DNA from: Enoplosus armatus
Taxonomy: Eukaryota > Chordata > Actinopteri > Centrarchiformes > Enoplosidae
Direction: 5' to 3'
Assembly: GCF_043641665.1 (NCBI RefSeq)
Contig: NC_092181.1
Location: 1,904,421 to 1,968,420 of the forward strand
Length of the DNA stretch: 64,000 nucleotides
Shown: positions 22,140-37,200 of the stretch, in pieces
How the letters are laid out: each line of letters begins with the position of its first letter
Numbering within the stretch: position 1 is the first letter of the stretch
Notes under the pieces: model-generated
The model's database searches: none
What the model was told of the DNA's origin: nothing
Seen by the model: the letters and a program-made list of their open reading frames with translations, nothing else
Made by a program: the position numbers and the translations under genes

Positions 22140-24394
22140 ATCTGCTGTTACTGGAGACTCTCGCTCTGCAGCACTCTCCTTTCATGCACCTCCCTCCTCC
22201 TGCACCTTTACTTCTCCTCACTAAACTCCCAACCCTCTCCTCTTTCATGACGGTGAACTTTTTTTGGACTAGTTTCAGTAAAATGTCACACCGGACAATT
22301 CCACTGCAGGCTGGCCCTGGAAGACCACATTAATCCACATGTTCTTGATTTGTCAAATTTCATGTAATGGCACACAATGTTTGATATACCTGTTAATATC
22401 CAAAATGTAATGGTTGGAGCCTGCCCTCTTTTTCCTGCACTTCTTGACATTGTCACGTCAGAGTATTCTGTCAATATATATAGCACCATATGCCACACTA
22501 GTTGCACTGTAATCCCTCCACCACCTTAAACCTGGCAGCCAGACATGAGGCTCTTGACAAATCAGATATGATTTACAGGGCTTAAGTGAATATATTGCTC
22601 TACGAAGTACTGAGATTTTTAACATGACACCTTCTTGATCCATGAGAGTACGATTTACGCCCATGGACTGTATGCCTAACAATTCAGATATGGAAAGAAA
22701 AAGTTGGCTGTAAGGAATTATGTACAACTGGGAAAGATACCAAATACCAACAACCTTAAGTTCACACTTACAGAGTAAATACACACAAAAAATGTTTTTT
22801 GAGTTGTAGGCTTCTATTTTTTTTCTAGTCTCAGATAAAATAAAACAATACATTTTGTCAACTGTCAAGCACATATGTGCTGATAGAAGTATTTACTTCA
22901 TCGAAGCCTCCAGATTTAGGTTTGAGAAGGCCAAAAGGGAGGAACTGTTTATGAAATTCCTCTGGGTTTTTAATAAACATTTGCTGAGACTTCTCTGGGT
23001 TTGTAAGCTGACTTAACACTCCTCAATAGTAAAATTGTCTCTGACACCTCCCAGACTTGGTACCGAGACTTATGTGTTAGGTATGTGTCTAGTCATGATA
23101 ACAAGACGACTGGATCCACTGAACAGCTCGTCCTTTGATTTATCTGGCTACAAACCACAGGAAAATGTTTGAATACATCAGATGTATGAAAAGGATTACC
23201 TTTCCTTGGGGCAGATACTGGAGTTCTCTCTTTTTGAGACTGAATCCACATGACATCAAGTCAATGAACAGAATAAAACAGAAGGGGCAATCAGTCATCT
23301 CCTTTGGCCACTCTGCCTGGGACCTTCGCACCCATCACACGCACAGTGGTGAAAACAGACAAGGACCTCAGTAGATGTGACATAAATCTTGGGATGCATT
23401 CCTGAACAAAGTGCCTTGGAAAGAGTTTTGTTTAACCCAAGTTGGAACTCATGTAATGCAATCACGTTACTAAGCACGTTTTCATGAAGTGTGGGTCTAA
23501 CTCTGTTGATCATAGCATGAAAAATTAGCTAATAATAAGTAAACATCTTGTTTATCCATGTAATCACATACTACCATTTTGTCTCTCAAACCCTGATGTG
23601 GCCTGAGATAAGACGCTGGCCAGGGCCTGGTCATAAAGTTGAAAGTGCCTTTTTAAACCTTAACACTGTTAGATCCCTTCTTTTAGCCCAAGTCTTAATT
23701 AGATTAAATTAGCTGTACAATCAGTCTGTAATCCAAACAGTATTTCTCAGTATCAGTTTTCCGGTGTTAGCTCAGGTTAAGTTAGCGAGTTGTCCACCCC
23801 TGCCTTGCATCTTGGCGAGTAGAAAGCAAATGTTAGTTATGGGTTGGGCGATATGCTAAGTTTTCCAGCCGGCCACAGTCAGCCCAACGGCCGGCGATTG
23901 CTGATATATTCCTGCAAGTATGTGCGGCGCCCCCCGAAGTTTCAGCTGGGAGATGTGTGCGAGTTCGCTATGCTCCACAATCCCTCTTAGCTTTCTTTAG
24001 TCTGATAAATAAACTCACAAAATGTCAAATGAAATACTCTTACACCTACTTTCCTTATTAAACAGAAAAAAACAATTGTGTACCTTCTGAATTCAAGTTT
24101 CTCTCGCCCACCGGACTAAGACTAGCTTAATTAGCTTATTAACTCATCATAAAACACACTTCAAACAAACTAAAACTCACCAAAACCGTCTTGGTGAGTC
24201 TTTTGACTGTTCCAACAATCACCAACACGGTTTTGGTGGAGATAAGCCCTTAACATATAATATATATATATATATATATAAAATATTCTGGCTGTAACGT
24301 GACTCACTGTGTTCCCCCGCTGCCTCTCTGGGTTCTGGGCTCTCAAAACCAACCCTATAACGTTAATACACCTTTGCTTTGTACCATTACATCA
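22140..24394. other. Intergenic DNA between C3-A and C3-B, largely repeats
   Basis: No gene is recognised. Bases 22140 to about 22890 are the 5' flank of C3-A and recur almost unchanged at 49563-50358. About 23755-23900 is similar, in reverse orientation, to about 46370-46520 in C3-B intron 5; both contain a GC-rich Cys-Gly-like stretch around agccggccacagtcagccca. A TA repeat lies near 24255-24283. Confidence 0.6.
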
Positions 24395-24456
24395 TTTATT
24401 GTTGGCTAAAAGCAACGCAGTTTGTCACAATTTGTTTTGGCAAACAGCACTTTATT
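24395..24456 (-). terminator. Candidate C3-B polyadenylation signals
   Basis: On the minus strand AATAAA occurs at 24451-24456 and again at 24395-24400, about 95 and 150 bases past the C3-B stop codon. The spacing fits a short 3' UTR. No RNA evidence is available to choose between them. Confidence 0.5.
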
Positions 24457-24551
24457 ACAGAAAAGTATGAGCTATCTCTGGAAGACAATTTTTTGGGGGG
24501 ATGTGTCTCTTTCGTACATTGGGGGGACGTGTCCCCGGTCCCCTGTTGTTA

Positions 24552-26949
24552 CTACACGCATGTGTGCGGACATCCTAAGACTTGGTGCTGAACGACCATC
24601 TCCTCTATGCCCAAACAGGTATGTCTGTGTTCCACAGTCAGACACTCTTCTTCTGTGGGCCAGTACTCGATCCAGGTTCTCTCACTGAGTACATACTGAT
24701 ACCTGAGGAAAACAAAGTGAAAAACATGTGGCCAGGTATTTGTTCGTAGGGAAATAGAATTCTTCAAGGTCACATTATAATCCATTCTACAATCTACAAC
24801 ATGTTGCAATTCAATTAAATACACAGAAATATCATAGTTGATTCAAACGTATCTTCCTGCCTCACAAACAAACAGTGCATTCATTTCCATCCAACTTTGA
24901 AATTCACCATGCCTGTTTGTTTGGTATGTAGCACGCACAGCAGGGAGGTGCAGAGGAGTGGCGCAAACAGGTGGGAGATTCAAATGAGACAGTTCAAAGC
25001 CAGTTTTTGTTATTTTGTGCTGAGAATGAACGTGAGAGAACCAGGGGTCTCATTTATAACTGTTGCGTACGCACAAAACGGGGCCTGAAAGAGGCGCACA
25101 CCACTTCCCACACACAAGGTGTGATCTATAAAAACAAACTTGGCGGGAGAATGTGCGCACCTGTAAGTGAACTCTGACCCACGCCTACGAACATTTTGGA
25201 GACAGGGGAAATTGGCGACGGTGAGGTGGTGAATTGAAACCAGATTGTATAATGATGCCTCTCACACATTTCATTTCACTTAATATCAAAGCAGTGCATA
25301 AGCAACTCAAATCTTAAATCAAAGTCTGCTCAAAGTTTCAACTGGAGCAGAGGAGAGGGCCACACTGTACGGGAACTAACTGAAGAAGTTATCATCATTG
25401 GTTGTAGAAATAAAAAGATTACATCAAACAGTATAAGAGAACTGCAGAACAGAGCGACAGCAGTTTCTAATAATGTCCTCTAATACTGTGCATATCATCA
25501 AGTACGATTTGAGTTGTTATGTAGTTTTTGTGTGTAGAATCGCTGCAGTGAACAGACTCCGCCTTCTCCAGTCACCTCACCCGGCTCATCTTCACCACCT
25601 GCACATGGACTGCCATGATTCATGGGAACATTGCCTGCAGACGAGCGTACGCATGATTTTATAATGCACGCCATTTTCAGCTTTTGTGCGTACATACACT
25701 TTTAGTCTGAATCCTACGCACTGTTTTATAAATGAGACCCCAGATCTATTTCTGGCACAAAGTCCTTCTGCACGGATTTAAAATTCATGACCATGATGGC
25801 ATAATGCTTAAGAATGTAAATAAATTCAGTGAAATACTCTCCAACTTGTAGATGCATTTAATTCGGTATCAAAAATAAAAGTTGAATGTGATTATTGCAG
25901 AAAAGTCAGTAAAGTTCTCTGCATTGATATATAAATCCATGGAGATGATTCTTCTTCTTCATCCTGTATGAAATATGTGTGATAGTCTGCAGCCTCCAAT
26001 TTGAAAAGAGTGAGAGTGTATTTATTAACCAACACACAGTCTGATCTATATTCTACTTCACTCAGTCACTTTGCATGTCGTGCTTCTGCACTTACGTGTC
26101 CCAAAAAAGCAGGCACACGTAGAGACGCCTTCACAGTCTATATGCACCAGACCTTCTGCTTTGTACTCGTCATTGCGTTTGTGTCACTAAGTTGATTTGA
26201 TGATGTCCCTCTATGACTCAGGAACGCTACCACATCAAATAAGACTTACAGTGTAGACATACTTGATTGGCTCAAGTGAAGTATATGCAGTGATAGAAAG
26301 CAGGGAAACAGTAAAATGATTGAAATGGTGACAAAATTGCGAGGGGGACGCACACACCACACACATACAGAACAAACTCACGATTGACTCAGTTGGTCTT
26401 TGTGAATATCTGTGGATGCACCCATGATGAGGTAGGTTTTTCCTGTTCTCAGATCTAAAGCTTCTCTGCAGTGTGCGTAACTGAGGAAAGTGCGTAGTTT
26501 ACCCAGAGGGCCCACATCATAACTTCCTGTAATTAAAATATGGGAGAAGAGAATACAAGAGGACATAATTAACTACATAACAACAGGTTTCATATAGAAG
26601 CATTACTCATGCACACATTTTCCATCAAGTCATGTATAAATGGGCTACTATGGGATACTTCCACTATCCCTTGTTGACGTGCATTGCAACTTACTGCATT
26701 GATAACAAAACTACATGCACAGCATTAATACTTCTACAGTAGACATCTCATGTATAAACGGCAAAGAAGGCCTAGAAACACCAGAATGGATGGAAAGTGA
26801 CCATAAAGGAAAGGAGATTAACACTAACCTTCCTTAATGACTTCCACTATCCGCGCTGTGTGAACGTCAGCGGACAACTCGCCTGTAAACGCTTCCATTC
26901 TTACTTTGTACACTGAGAGGACACAAGTTGCAGATAGTTAGCTCACTTG

Positions 26950-26995
<46 letters not shown>

Positions 26996-29900
26996 TACCA
27001 AAATCTATCTTGCTGGTCCGTGAGCTCTCACATGACTTTTCAGTGCGCTCATCAATTCTGATTTTGCCCTTTCTCTGCATACTACAGTTCTCTGGAAAAA
27101 CACAGAGGGAACAAAGTAAATACACAACGGAAGACTCAAATGAATGAGCACATGGGCATGTCTGACCCAAGTCCTTAGTCTGCAACTAAGTCCTGACCCA
27201 AATACACAAGGCAGTCCCTGGTTTACATATTCACTATTTCCTGTATGACAGATACCAGGTGGTTTACTCTGTGGTGGGCAGTAAATTGAGACTTATTAAT
27301 AACCACAATCATCACTGATTGTTGAAATGTTGCACACCTCATTTTTATCTATCAAATGTGATGCATTGCATTGTGGGATTATTAACAGGAACTAGAGGAC
27401 ATGCCATGGACACTACCTTTTTTGTTCAATTGTGGGGATTTCTGACACAGTGCATAAATCCTACACTGAGCATTTGGGCGACACTCACCCAAGCAAAGAT
27501 CCCTCTCAGCCGTCATCCCTGCCTATCTAGCACAAAGAGTTACTAGAGAAACTTCATCATTTTCTGACCTAATGCTTACAGGGCTCAAGCCCTGAATGTT
27601 TTTAGCAAAGCCACAAACACTGTTCATCATGTGTGGCATTGTTTCTACTAAACTCCGATCATAGCTGCATAGGAACCGATGTATTTTAAATGGACAGGCT
27701 GAGGACCCCCACCCCCACTCCCACCCGTGTCGTCTTTTTGCTCAGCCCCTGTCACCGGAGACCTGCAGGTGTGCTTTAATACAAACTATAATATATAACA
27801 TTACTCAGTTTGGACATTCAGTGGCAGCTGATAACAACTGTTTATGTATTAGCTCTCATCACAAACAGAGTGGCTGGAATATTTATCTATAACTGGACAA
27901 AGCATTTTCTTATCTTTGCCATAAAATGCTAATTTGACTTCTTTTAACGTGCTTTGGTGGCTTTTTATCTATTTGTATTAATTATATTAATGGCACAAAC
28001 CATTGATCAAGGTATAATTTACACCCTTGAAGCAAAATGTTGGTTTTCCTTCAAGAGTTTCAGATTGAACAAATGTGTGCTTAGACAGTTTAGGTCTTCC
28101 TGTTTACCTTCAGCACACATGCATGCATCATTTATACAGAGCTGCAGTAGCTGTCCAGCTCTCCTCTCTGGGTGGTAGAATTTCACACACTGTGTCTCTG
28201 CAACAAGAAAGAAAGAAATATTGTGTGTTGGTTGATCGCAGGATCTCAGTACATCAGCAAATGTCATAAAATGTTTTCAGAGTAGATTATTTTATTTGCA
28301 GCGATGAATAAATTGTTGAGCTGTTGTTGATATGTCTGTCTGAGGTCACATATGTGTCTAAGAGTCTCCGAGACTCACGGTCATAGTATTCATAGACAGA
28401 CACAGCAGCTGGTTGTAACAAGTCCCCTTTCAGCTTCTGATGGATCCTAAAAGTGATCTCCTCTGGTTGTGTGTGAGAAACCTGTGGAGAGATGGAAAGC
28501 AAAGGTACAGTATGTGTGTGAGAGAGAGAAAAACAACTTAATTTCAGTTGTTTTTTGGCCATAAGATGCACATACACAACAGCAGACATTGCTGCTGAAT
28601 TTTCTAAATGTAATTTTCAAAGCTGTGAGCACAACAAACCAAACTGTCAGCAATGACAAATACAACTAGAGGTAAGTGAGAAAAAATGTTAGGGTTTTGG
28701 TGGACTGGCCCTTGAATGGTGGACAGACTCAGTGAGCGAAGACTGGCCACTGACAAATTAGGGTAAAGTTCCCTACATTTTGGGAGAGAGCTCTCTACAG
28801 CCGACCATATCAATGAGAAGCACCACTGGGCAGGATGATGAATTAATGTAAGCTTTAATGTTCTTGTCAATGAAACGTATTTGAGGAAGGGAGCCAGAGA
28901 GAAAAGGGGATAGAGGGAAGAAAGCCTTACCTTATCCAGGTAGATGATGAGTGAGCCTCTTTCTGACAGGACTGTGTTCATCTCATATTTTGCAATGGTG
29001 CGGGCTCGTCCTTTGGACAACTAACACACACACACAAACATACAAACACAGTTTAAAACTACAAGTTAGTAGAAACAAGATGTGTTTCAAGACTGATTGT
29101 GTGTTTGCATGTTTGTGTGCATATAAGCTCTTACTAAGTCCAGGTCATCTGTGTTGACGGTGAAGCCAGTTAGCAAGCCAATATTCAAGACTGACATGGT
29201 TGCATCACGCTCCATGTCCTTATACCTGTACACAGAATGGACGGAATAATTAAAATGATGACATATAAAAGGTGGATTCATCAAATGTCAAATCCAACTA
29301 CCTTCATAAAGCTTTTACATGTTTCAAATATAATTTTAAACTATGAGGAAAGGCATGGTGAGTCAGAGCTGCTCACAGGAGAGAGAGAGAGAGAGAGAGA
29401 GCAGTAATATGCAACCATTCTTAGCCCGTGTTGATTTCAGGGCACAGAGGGTAGGACCATTAAAACAAGAGTGAAAAACAAACAACAGAAATACAAGAAA
29501 GACTCAAAGAAAGAGTGGAGAGAAATGAAATAATGGAAGTGGTGATGGCTGTTTAAAGCCATGTGTCACTTGTCAGTATGACTTCTTGATTGTACTTACA
29601 AAACCTCTATTTTCAGCTTGTATATGTTCTCAACCTCATCCATTTTCTCTGCAGAAGCAAAACATCTGATTTGAGCATTTAGTTTACATTTGGCAAACAC
29701 CCCCCAAAACAATAACAACCTGACAAATACAAGCAAGACAAAGACAGCTAAAATAAAAACCAACAGAAAGAGACAGAGGACACCAAATTACCTGGGAGGA
29801 GCTGCACTGACAGGTTAAACTTCTGACAGTCACTCTCCTTTTCTTTAGGCAGAGCGTAATACAGCGACACCATCTGTCACATAGATAGGAGTGCATCTTA

Positions 29901-30243
29901 AAGCCCTGAGGAACCGTCAGGGCCTCAAAGAGGGCCCAAGATAAGTTCAAAATCTAATTTAGCAAAAATCACCTCTCATTTAATGTGCATTTATATTGTC
30001 AACAGCATTTATTATAAAATCTAAATGTTTCCAAGTCAAAATGTACCTTCCCAGCAACACTGCACCTGCAACCTACAGTTCGTCTATTCAGGGACACCAC
30101 GTATACCAGCTAGAGTCAGATTGATCAAAATCACACAACAATACTAATAAAATATCAAACAAAAAATGTGTTATACTTACTTTCAACGTCACTTCTCCTT
30201 TTCCTGTGGCAGTCACATTTACATCCTTATTTATACCGTTGAA
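24552..30243 (-). CDS. c3: C3-B exons 33-43: CUBf, MG8, anchor and C345C domain
   Basis: Exons: 33 30181-30243; 34 29792-29873; 35 29600-29648; 36 29135-29225; 37 28931-29020; 38 28379-28481; 39 28108-28197; 40 26999-27091; 41 26829-26912; 42 26382-26526; 43 24552-24702. The C345C (netrin-like) end is complete: [31 protein letters not shown] in exon 42, and [15 protein letters not shown] to the final GCPHTCV in exon 43. Human C3 ends FGCPN, so four extra residues follow here. Intron 42 is long (24703-26381) and holds a Harbinger-like element. Confidence 0.9.
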
Positions 30244-32401
30244 CTGTTGAGATTTAAAACATGCACACGTGCAAACAAACACATACACACATACAAAGGT
30301 AAAGAAAACATTAGAAATCATCAGTATTACCAGATCATTAGGAACAAACAAACACACACAACTGAGAGGAGTTCTGACTCTAAAGCAGATTTGATATTTC
30401 TAACATGGAAACACATTTCCAGGTGTAATATCAAAGGAGTCACTTGAAGTAACAAATCCAGAGCGAATGATGAGAAGCTCTATTTTAGCTTGTTTTTTCA
30501 TTGACCTCGTAGGACATTTACTGCTGCCGAGCTGTTTTCCTGCTATAACCTGAGCACGTTAGCTATAACAACAGTTCTTCTGCTCAATATGGCCGGACAG
30601 CTGATTAATGCAGTTGTAATGAGGCTCTCTGTGTTTGTATGTGCATGCGTTCTCACTCTGGATGTTTTTGTGGCGTGGTGGTTTTCCCTGTTGAAATGGA
30701 ACCTGTCAGGTCTTGACCTGCCTGGCAAGAAGACGTCCACATTCAGATCGTACTCTGGTTCTCCAGCATTGGCCCAGTACTCAGCTAAAGCCTGGTACAC
30801 CATTTTAGTAGCCTGGGGGGAGAGACATAATCAATAACCTGAGCGCTTGTTACCGAACAAAAAAGAAGCAGAACAGTGCTAAAAAGCTAAAAATATTGAC
30901 ACATGAATGCATCCAAACAGAGAGAGAAGGAGAGAGTCCTGTGTTACCTGAAGTGATCCATAGCCTCCGTGCACCTTCTGCTGTTGGTTGAACCATCTGA
31001 CAACAGGTCTGGCTCTTTCAAAGGCCTTTATCAACAGAAGGCAAGTAAAGGGTTGAAATCTCTGTAGTTGACAGTTTATTAGCTGTTTGAAATGATTTTA
31101 CTGAATGTAGAAGTCCTGATTCAATGCTGCCTGAAACCTTCCAAAGCATATCATAGATTTCTGAATGTATTTTATTGTCTAAGAAGTCTTTGGTATCATA
31201 TTATCTACATAGAGACAAGTGTTTTAGGTGCTTGAACAATGGCATAAAAAGAGGGACATAATCACATAAAGGATATCAGAGTTTTTGCTTAATATGTGGA
31301 TTAAAAGTTCAGTGATCTTCTGTGTCGGGAAGTCTATACTATGGTACAGTTTATTATGGGACAATGGTACAGTTTATTGCTATTTCATTGTACTCTACTC
31401 GTTAGTGTGATACTCAGACAGGTCACCAGACGGCACATAGAGCTTGGGAGGAGCCTAAAACCCCTGAGAGGCAAGCACTGCAAAATAAACCCTGTAGTGG
31501 AGCTGAATGCAAGCAGAGGCGGTTCAACTTAGAGTCATTTCCTGTGTCACATGGGTTTGGCCACCGCCTTGCGCCTTTAGGAGACTAGTGGCACGTCCTG
31601 AGTCTATTCACTCCAATGAGAGAAGTGAACTCGAGGACAGATTATGACTGATTTTCTCGCCCTGTCGTTGCCAAAGTAAATATTGGACCCATTTTTCATA
31701 TCTTCACATATCTAGAGGGTATATTTTAATGACTTTGATAATCCCCTGACTTTCTAGCGCCATCATCAGGTCGAAATCCTAACTTGCCCAGTACTTGCAT
31801 TCATGACCATAAACAAAACTCATGACATTACCATCAGCCTCAGTTGTACTTTGTGTTTCATGCAAATTAGCAAACGATAGCATGCTAACACACTAAACTA
31901 AAATGGTCAACATGGCAGCCATTACACCTGCTAAACATCAACATGTTAGCATTGTCATTGTGAGCATGTTAGCATGCTGATGTTAGCATTTAGCTCAAAC
32001 CGCCACTCAACCGAAATACAGCCTCACAGAGTTGCTAGCATGGCAGTAAACTGGATACGTAATGGAATATTACAGGCTATTAATTACACTGCAAATTGAC
32101 ACAAAATAGAAGAAAGAATATGGTCATTTAAAAAAGGAAATGTGAAAAACATTTTGATCTCTTTTGAGAAAGTGTTCTTGTCAGGGAAATGTCTGTCCTC
32201 ACCAACCTTCTACTCTTGTAATGTAGTAACATGGATTATGGCTCTGTGGTCTGTTTTTTCTTGGTATGGTGAAACAAGCTGAAGCACATAACTGGGACCT
32301 GCTCACCTTGGCCTTGACCAGAGCAAGAAGGGCGTACGCTGTGGCCTCCAGTGTGTAAACATGGCCCTTAGGTACAGGCCAGTGGGACAACTCTGAGGAA
32401 G

Positions 32402-32432
<31 letters not shown>

Positions 32433-34153
32433 TCTTATTACTCTACTGTAGTTGTGACAAGATTCATTGACTATTAAGTCCACAAACCCCCTTGTATGTG
32501 TATGTTTGCTCTTTGTAGTGTTATTTGGACCACAAAAGCACACATGCACACACTCACACTCGCACAAAGTAAACAGTAGATTTTGTTTCTGGTCATGTTT
32601 AGGAGCATTGTGTGAGGAAACCTGGGGAGGCAAAGTTGTAGAGGATCTCCTGGTTCAGTATGTTTTCATTGGCTAGGGCATATGACGTCATGGCAACAGC
32701 ATATGGGTTGGTGAGGCTGGGCAGACGCCTCTCCAGGTAGGCCACTGCTTTGTCTATACTGCCTGGCAGACTCTGGACAGAAGGGAAAGACAGTTAATGA
32801 GGAGAGATAACCAGAGGCTTAGTGAGTGGCAGACTTGAGATCCAGCTCTCATGTTTGCAGTTCTGGCTGTTAACACTGTGTCCATCCTGCTGAGTCTCTC
32901 ATCTTTGAGGTAACTGCTGTCGTGTGTACCCATATTAGGACATACACCCACATTAGATGCAGAGACAGCCTCTTGTTGGATTTGGAGTAGGTGCAAAGAG
33001 GGTAGCTGAAAGTCAAGTGCAGTTGGGCAGTGATCTGACCGTCACTGCTGACCCATGTGTTAAGGCTGAGGACAGAAACAACTTGTGAAAGTTGCACACA
33101 AAAATGTCTATGGATTATCCAGAGTAATAGGGACACACCGTTTCTGGAAAGAGATGTTGCTGTGTCACAAACTGGCTGAAAGAATGTGACGAGAAGGAGG
33201 GAGTCCACCCAATAGGTTTATTTAAAACTATGAATCATTCATTTAAACTAAATTACTAAAACAAATCAAACGATGGAGTGTGCAGATCAGCCATGTCAGC
33301 AATGCAAGTAGTAGCAGATGTTACGATGTCATTTGTTTGCAATGCTATGAGCAACACAAATGAAATCCATCCACATCTAATGCTTTGGGTGGCAGAAGAA
33401 GTCATAGGACAGGTATTATGTATGTATTATTGTGTATTATGTATTATATACAGGGAGCCTAGAGACCTCTAATGGTAGGTGGGAAAATATGATTTTGTTC
33501 CCTTAATTTTGTGTGAAGCGGCCATTAAATGTAGAAAGAGACTTAAAGATGAATAAAACAACTTTAGGGAGTGGAGCATTAAAGGGCTGTTGGAGAGTTG
33601 GAAGGGCTTCATTTAGGTAACTTCAGGACACTAAAGGACACATTTACATACATAAAGTCTTGATGTTGCACATAAGGTACAACAGGGGTCCGTCTTGTTG
33701 ATTTGTAGTCAGCCATAAAAACTAAGGAATAACAAGAAGAACAAGAGGAAAAGGACGTGGCTCTGTATTGGACTATTTCATGCATACAACTGTGGTAGTT
33801 GGAAGCTCTCACAATCATTGCATTACTCAGAATCATTATTAAATGTTAAATTTAGTTTTAATTTGTTCAGTGGTGGACAGTAGCGGTTTTTATTAGTCCG
33901 TTTCCCTGTACACAATGACTTATACTTCATAGAGTCTTGATTGTCCCCTCTCTTATACTCTCCTGTGATTTACTGTATCAGGAAAACGGACTAGTGGGCC
34001 TCTTTCAAAAGCAAGAGGCAGAAATCAGTAAAGTAGAAGAGAAAACATTGTACTCACATTAACAGTGTTGACACATAGTGTGTGTGACTCCTGCATGGCA
34101 ATGAGGCAGAAGGCCGTCATGGAGGCGTCTGAATCTGTGCCGAGCACGTCACC

Positions 34154-34246
<93 letters not shown>

Positions 34247-37200
34247 CACACACACACACACACACGGAAAGATGTCTTTTTTATTGTTTTTGTGTAGCAC
34301 TGGGTTTAAGAACTGCTGTTACTGAAATCAGTACACGCACAATCATTTGTCTACTGAACACTAATCCAACTTCTCTAAACGAGCCGTCAGGTTGCTGTGT
34401 GTTGAGAGTCAGAAACTTGACAGCGTCACAGATAACTTTGCTTTGCACTGCCACCAGATGGCTGGCCATGGCAAACACCTTGGCAACATACGCCGTCAGC
34501 CTTAGAGAGGAGAGGAGAGGAGAGATGGTGTTCTAACAGTTAAAGGAGTCGACAGAGGATGTGGAGACATTCATGTACAAGTTCATGAATGTTTGGATGC
34601 CTCACCAGGTGCTACTTTGGCGAGTGGCCCACGCAGCAAAAGACCCATCAATCTTACGGTAGGAAAGCTCGTTGTTGTATCCTGGACACAAACAAAACAC
34701 ACAACACAGTTGCTCCTCTTCAGTTTGAGGAGTCCTTTTAAATTGGACTCCTCGGTGAGACAGAATTTCTGGTACTTGTGCTAACAAATGCATCTATGTG
34801 TGTGAGTCTACCAGTCATGATGTGTTGGAGGGCTTCGTCACGTTTCTCAAAGCCCACAGTTTCCCACTGGTTGGTTTTGTCCAAATACATGGTTGCAATG
34901 ACAGACAGGGTCATGGTGATCATGTTGTCCTCTCCAGAGCCTGAGGGCTGTTTGATCAGAGTACCCAAAGACTTCCCACCAACGGCGTTCTCCACCAGTG
35001 CACTCATCTGCTCTCTTCCTGTGTGGACAAAGATAAAAGGAAGAAAACTAAAACATTTTTACAGGCACTGTATCACGTCACGTGCCCAAATATAACATAA
35101 TGGGCCCTGTTATCATGCCAGTGCAAAGTCAGTGGCAGCACAAATGCAGTTGCAATGCAATTGTCCATTTCTTTGCGGAGTGCTGCGGATGAGGCTGTGT
35201 TTATGAATTCTGGTCAGCATTTTGCCATTGAATTCCCCGTTTCCTAATGACCTCAGACCACCTCCTACTTCAAAAGCAAGGCCGCTTTTATAGATGTAGT
35301 TGGCGGAGAAGAACCCCCAAAACACATTACGTGTATGTTAAGTCACTTTCTTCTACAATTCACTTCTGTTCGCTGAAGTTTCAGTTCAGATTCCTGAAAC
35401 ATAATCATCTACCACTGACAACAAATTTGGGGTGATACACAAATATCGATATTGTGAATGCACACGACTGTTTGCCACTGAACTTTTTCAACAGCTCGCT
35501 GTGTGACCATGGCAACCACAGAGACCACACTTAAGGAAACAAAGCAGGAGCTAATTTTACTGAGATCTGAATTCTACACTTCTTCACCGGCAGTGAACAA
35601 ACGTATCAACGAACAACAAACTGTCTCGGAGCAACATCATCTTCTGATCTGGACCGATGAATAATGCTTATAATGTTAGTTAGCTAAACTTGCTATTTTA
35701 ATCGTGTCATACACTGCAACCTGCTGTATTTAGCTACATGATGAGATTAGAGGTTCAAGTTTCAGAAAAACATTTTCCCATCATCTCACCTGTCAGGTAG
35801 ATTTCTGTGCTCGCAGGTGTGTTTGGAGCCAGATCTTTCAGAGGAATTTCACTGTTGATAATTACATTTTGTTTACCATCTAAAGGAGAAGACAGTTGGC
35901 AAGGTGTAGGGGATTAGCAAATAAAAAAACAGATATTACAAGTTTTCCTTATTGTTGCTACTACAATAGTAAACTTACCTCCCGTAGCAGGGTCTAGTGT
36001 TATAATCTTTGTAGATTTTATCAGTACGCCTTCAGGCTGGAAAAACAGCAGTTAATAAACACACCCGGAACAACAACTATCTTTGAGTGACTATCTGTTC
36101 CACTGTGTGACAAAACTGCACTGGGGCTTTTCTTTCTTTCTAAATACAACTCTGAACATCAGTCTGATGTGGTTGCAACTGGCTTAAAGTAGCCACACAT
36201 ACATGCAAATCAGACAGTTACAGTTACAGATACTGAGACTGTTTGTCTTACCACCACCCACAGCATCTTTCTGATTCCATCACTGAGCGATGAGTCTTTA
36301 ACAGCTGCTTTGACTTCAATGGGGAATTGTCCTTCCTTCATGGGAATCATGATGAAGGGTACAGATTGTATAGTTTGGGGCTCAACTTGAACCTCCTGGC
36401 GATATTTCCGACGCTTAGAGGCTGAACTGCACAGATGCGCCTCCTCAATCAGATCAACACGCACCTTGAAATGGGAAAAGATGGAGAGAAGGAAAAAGAA
36501 AGACACTGACATGTAGATGTTGACAAATTAAAAGGAGTGAATGGGGGGAGGAAAAATGATCCAATGCAGATGTTTCCAGGTCACTGAATGGTTCAGTGAG
36601 CATGAATGTGAGTGTGAAGTGATGGCCTTTGCGGTCACCAGGTCTAAAAGCAATTAGGACCGACATGTTAGGCAGCGCTCTCCACCACCATCATCAAAAC
36701 ACACCCACATAATTCAAGCGTAAGGATCAAAACGGTCAGTTTAGGCCGCTAATGATACATGCCTCTGAAAAAAGAAATCCTCAAAATGAAGCTGTTACCA
36801 AACAAGACTGGCTACATTAAGGACTGTATAATCTTATCGGTATTAAAACAATGGCGTCCAGGTGGGATGAAAAGTCTCTCAATCACAGTTACAGTATAGA
36901 TTCATATTGGTTCTACAAAAGAACTACTATGTATATGTATATGTATAAATACTATGTATTTTCATTTGATAGGTCGCTCATGTCTCTTTTCATGTCTCTT
37001 CAGGGATCTTAACAGCTTCTTTCATGTACACCATGGCATTTATTCACAATAGATATAAAACAGGGTAATGCTTGGTTAAATTGAAGCAACATATTGACGT
37101 TTGTTGAAATACCCTAATTAGCTTTCTGGAGTTAGATGAGAAGACCGATGGCACTTTCATATCTGTCAGTGGAGTATGAAGTTACAGTGAGCAGAAACCT

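Noticed and set aside
34156..34265. Regular repeat that might suggest a CRISPR-like array
   Set aside because: It is a dinucleotide microsatellite with no spacers, in an animal genome.
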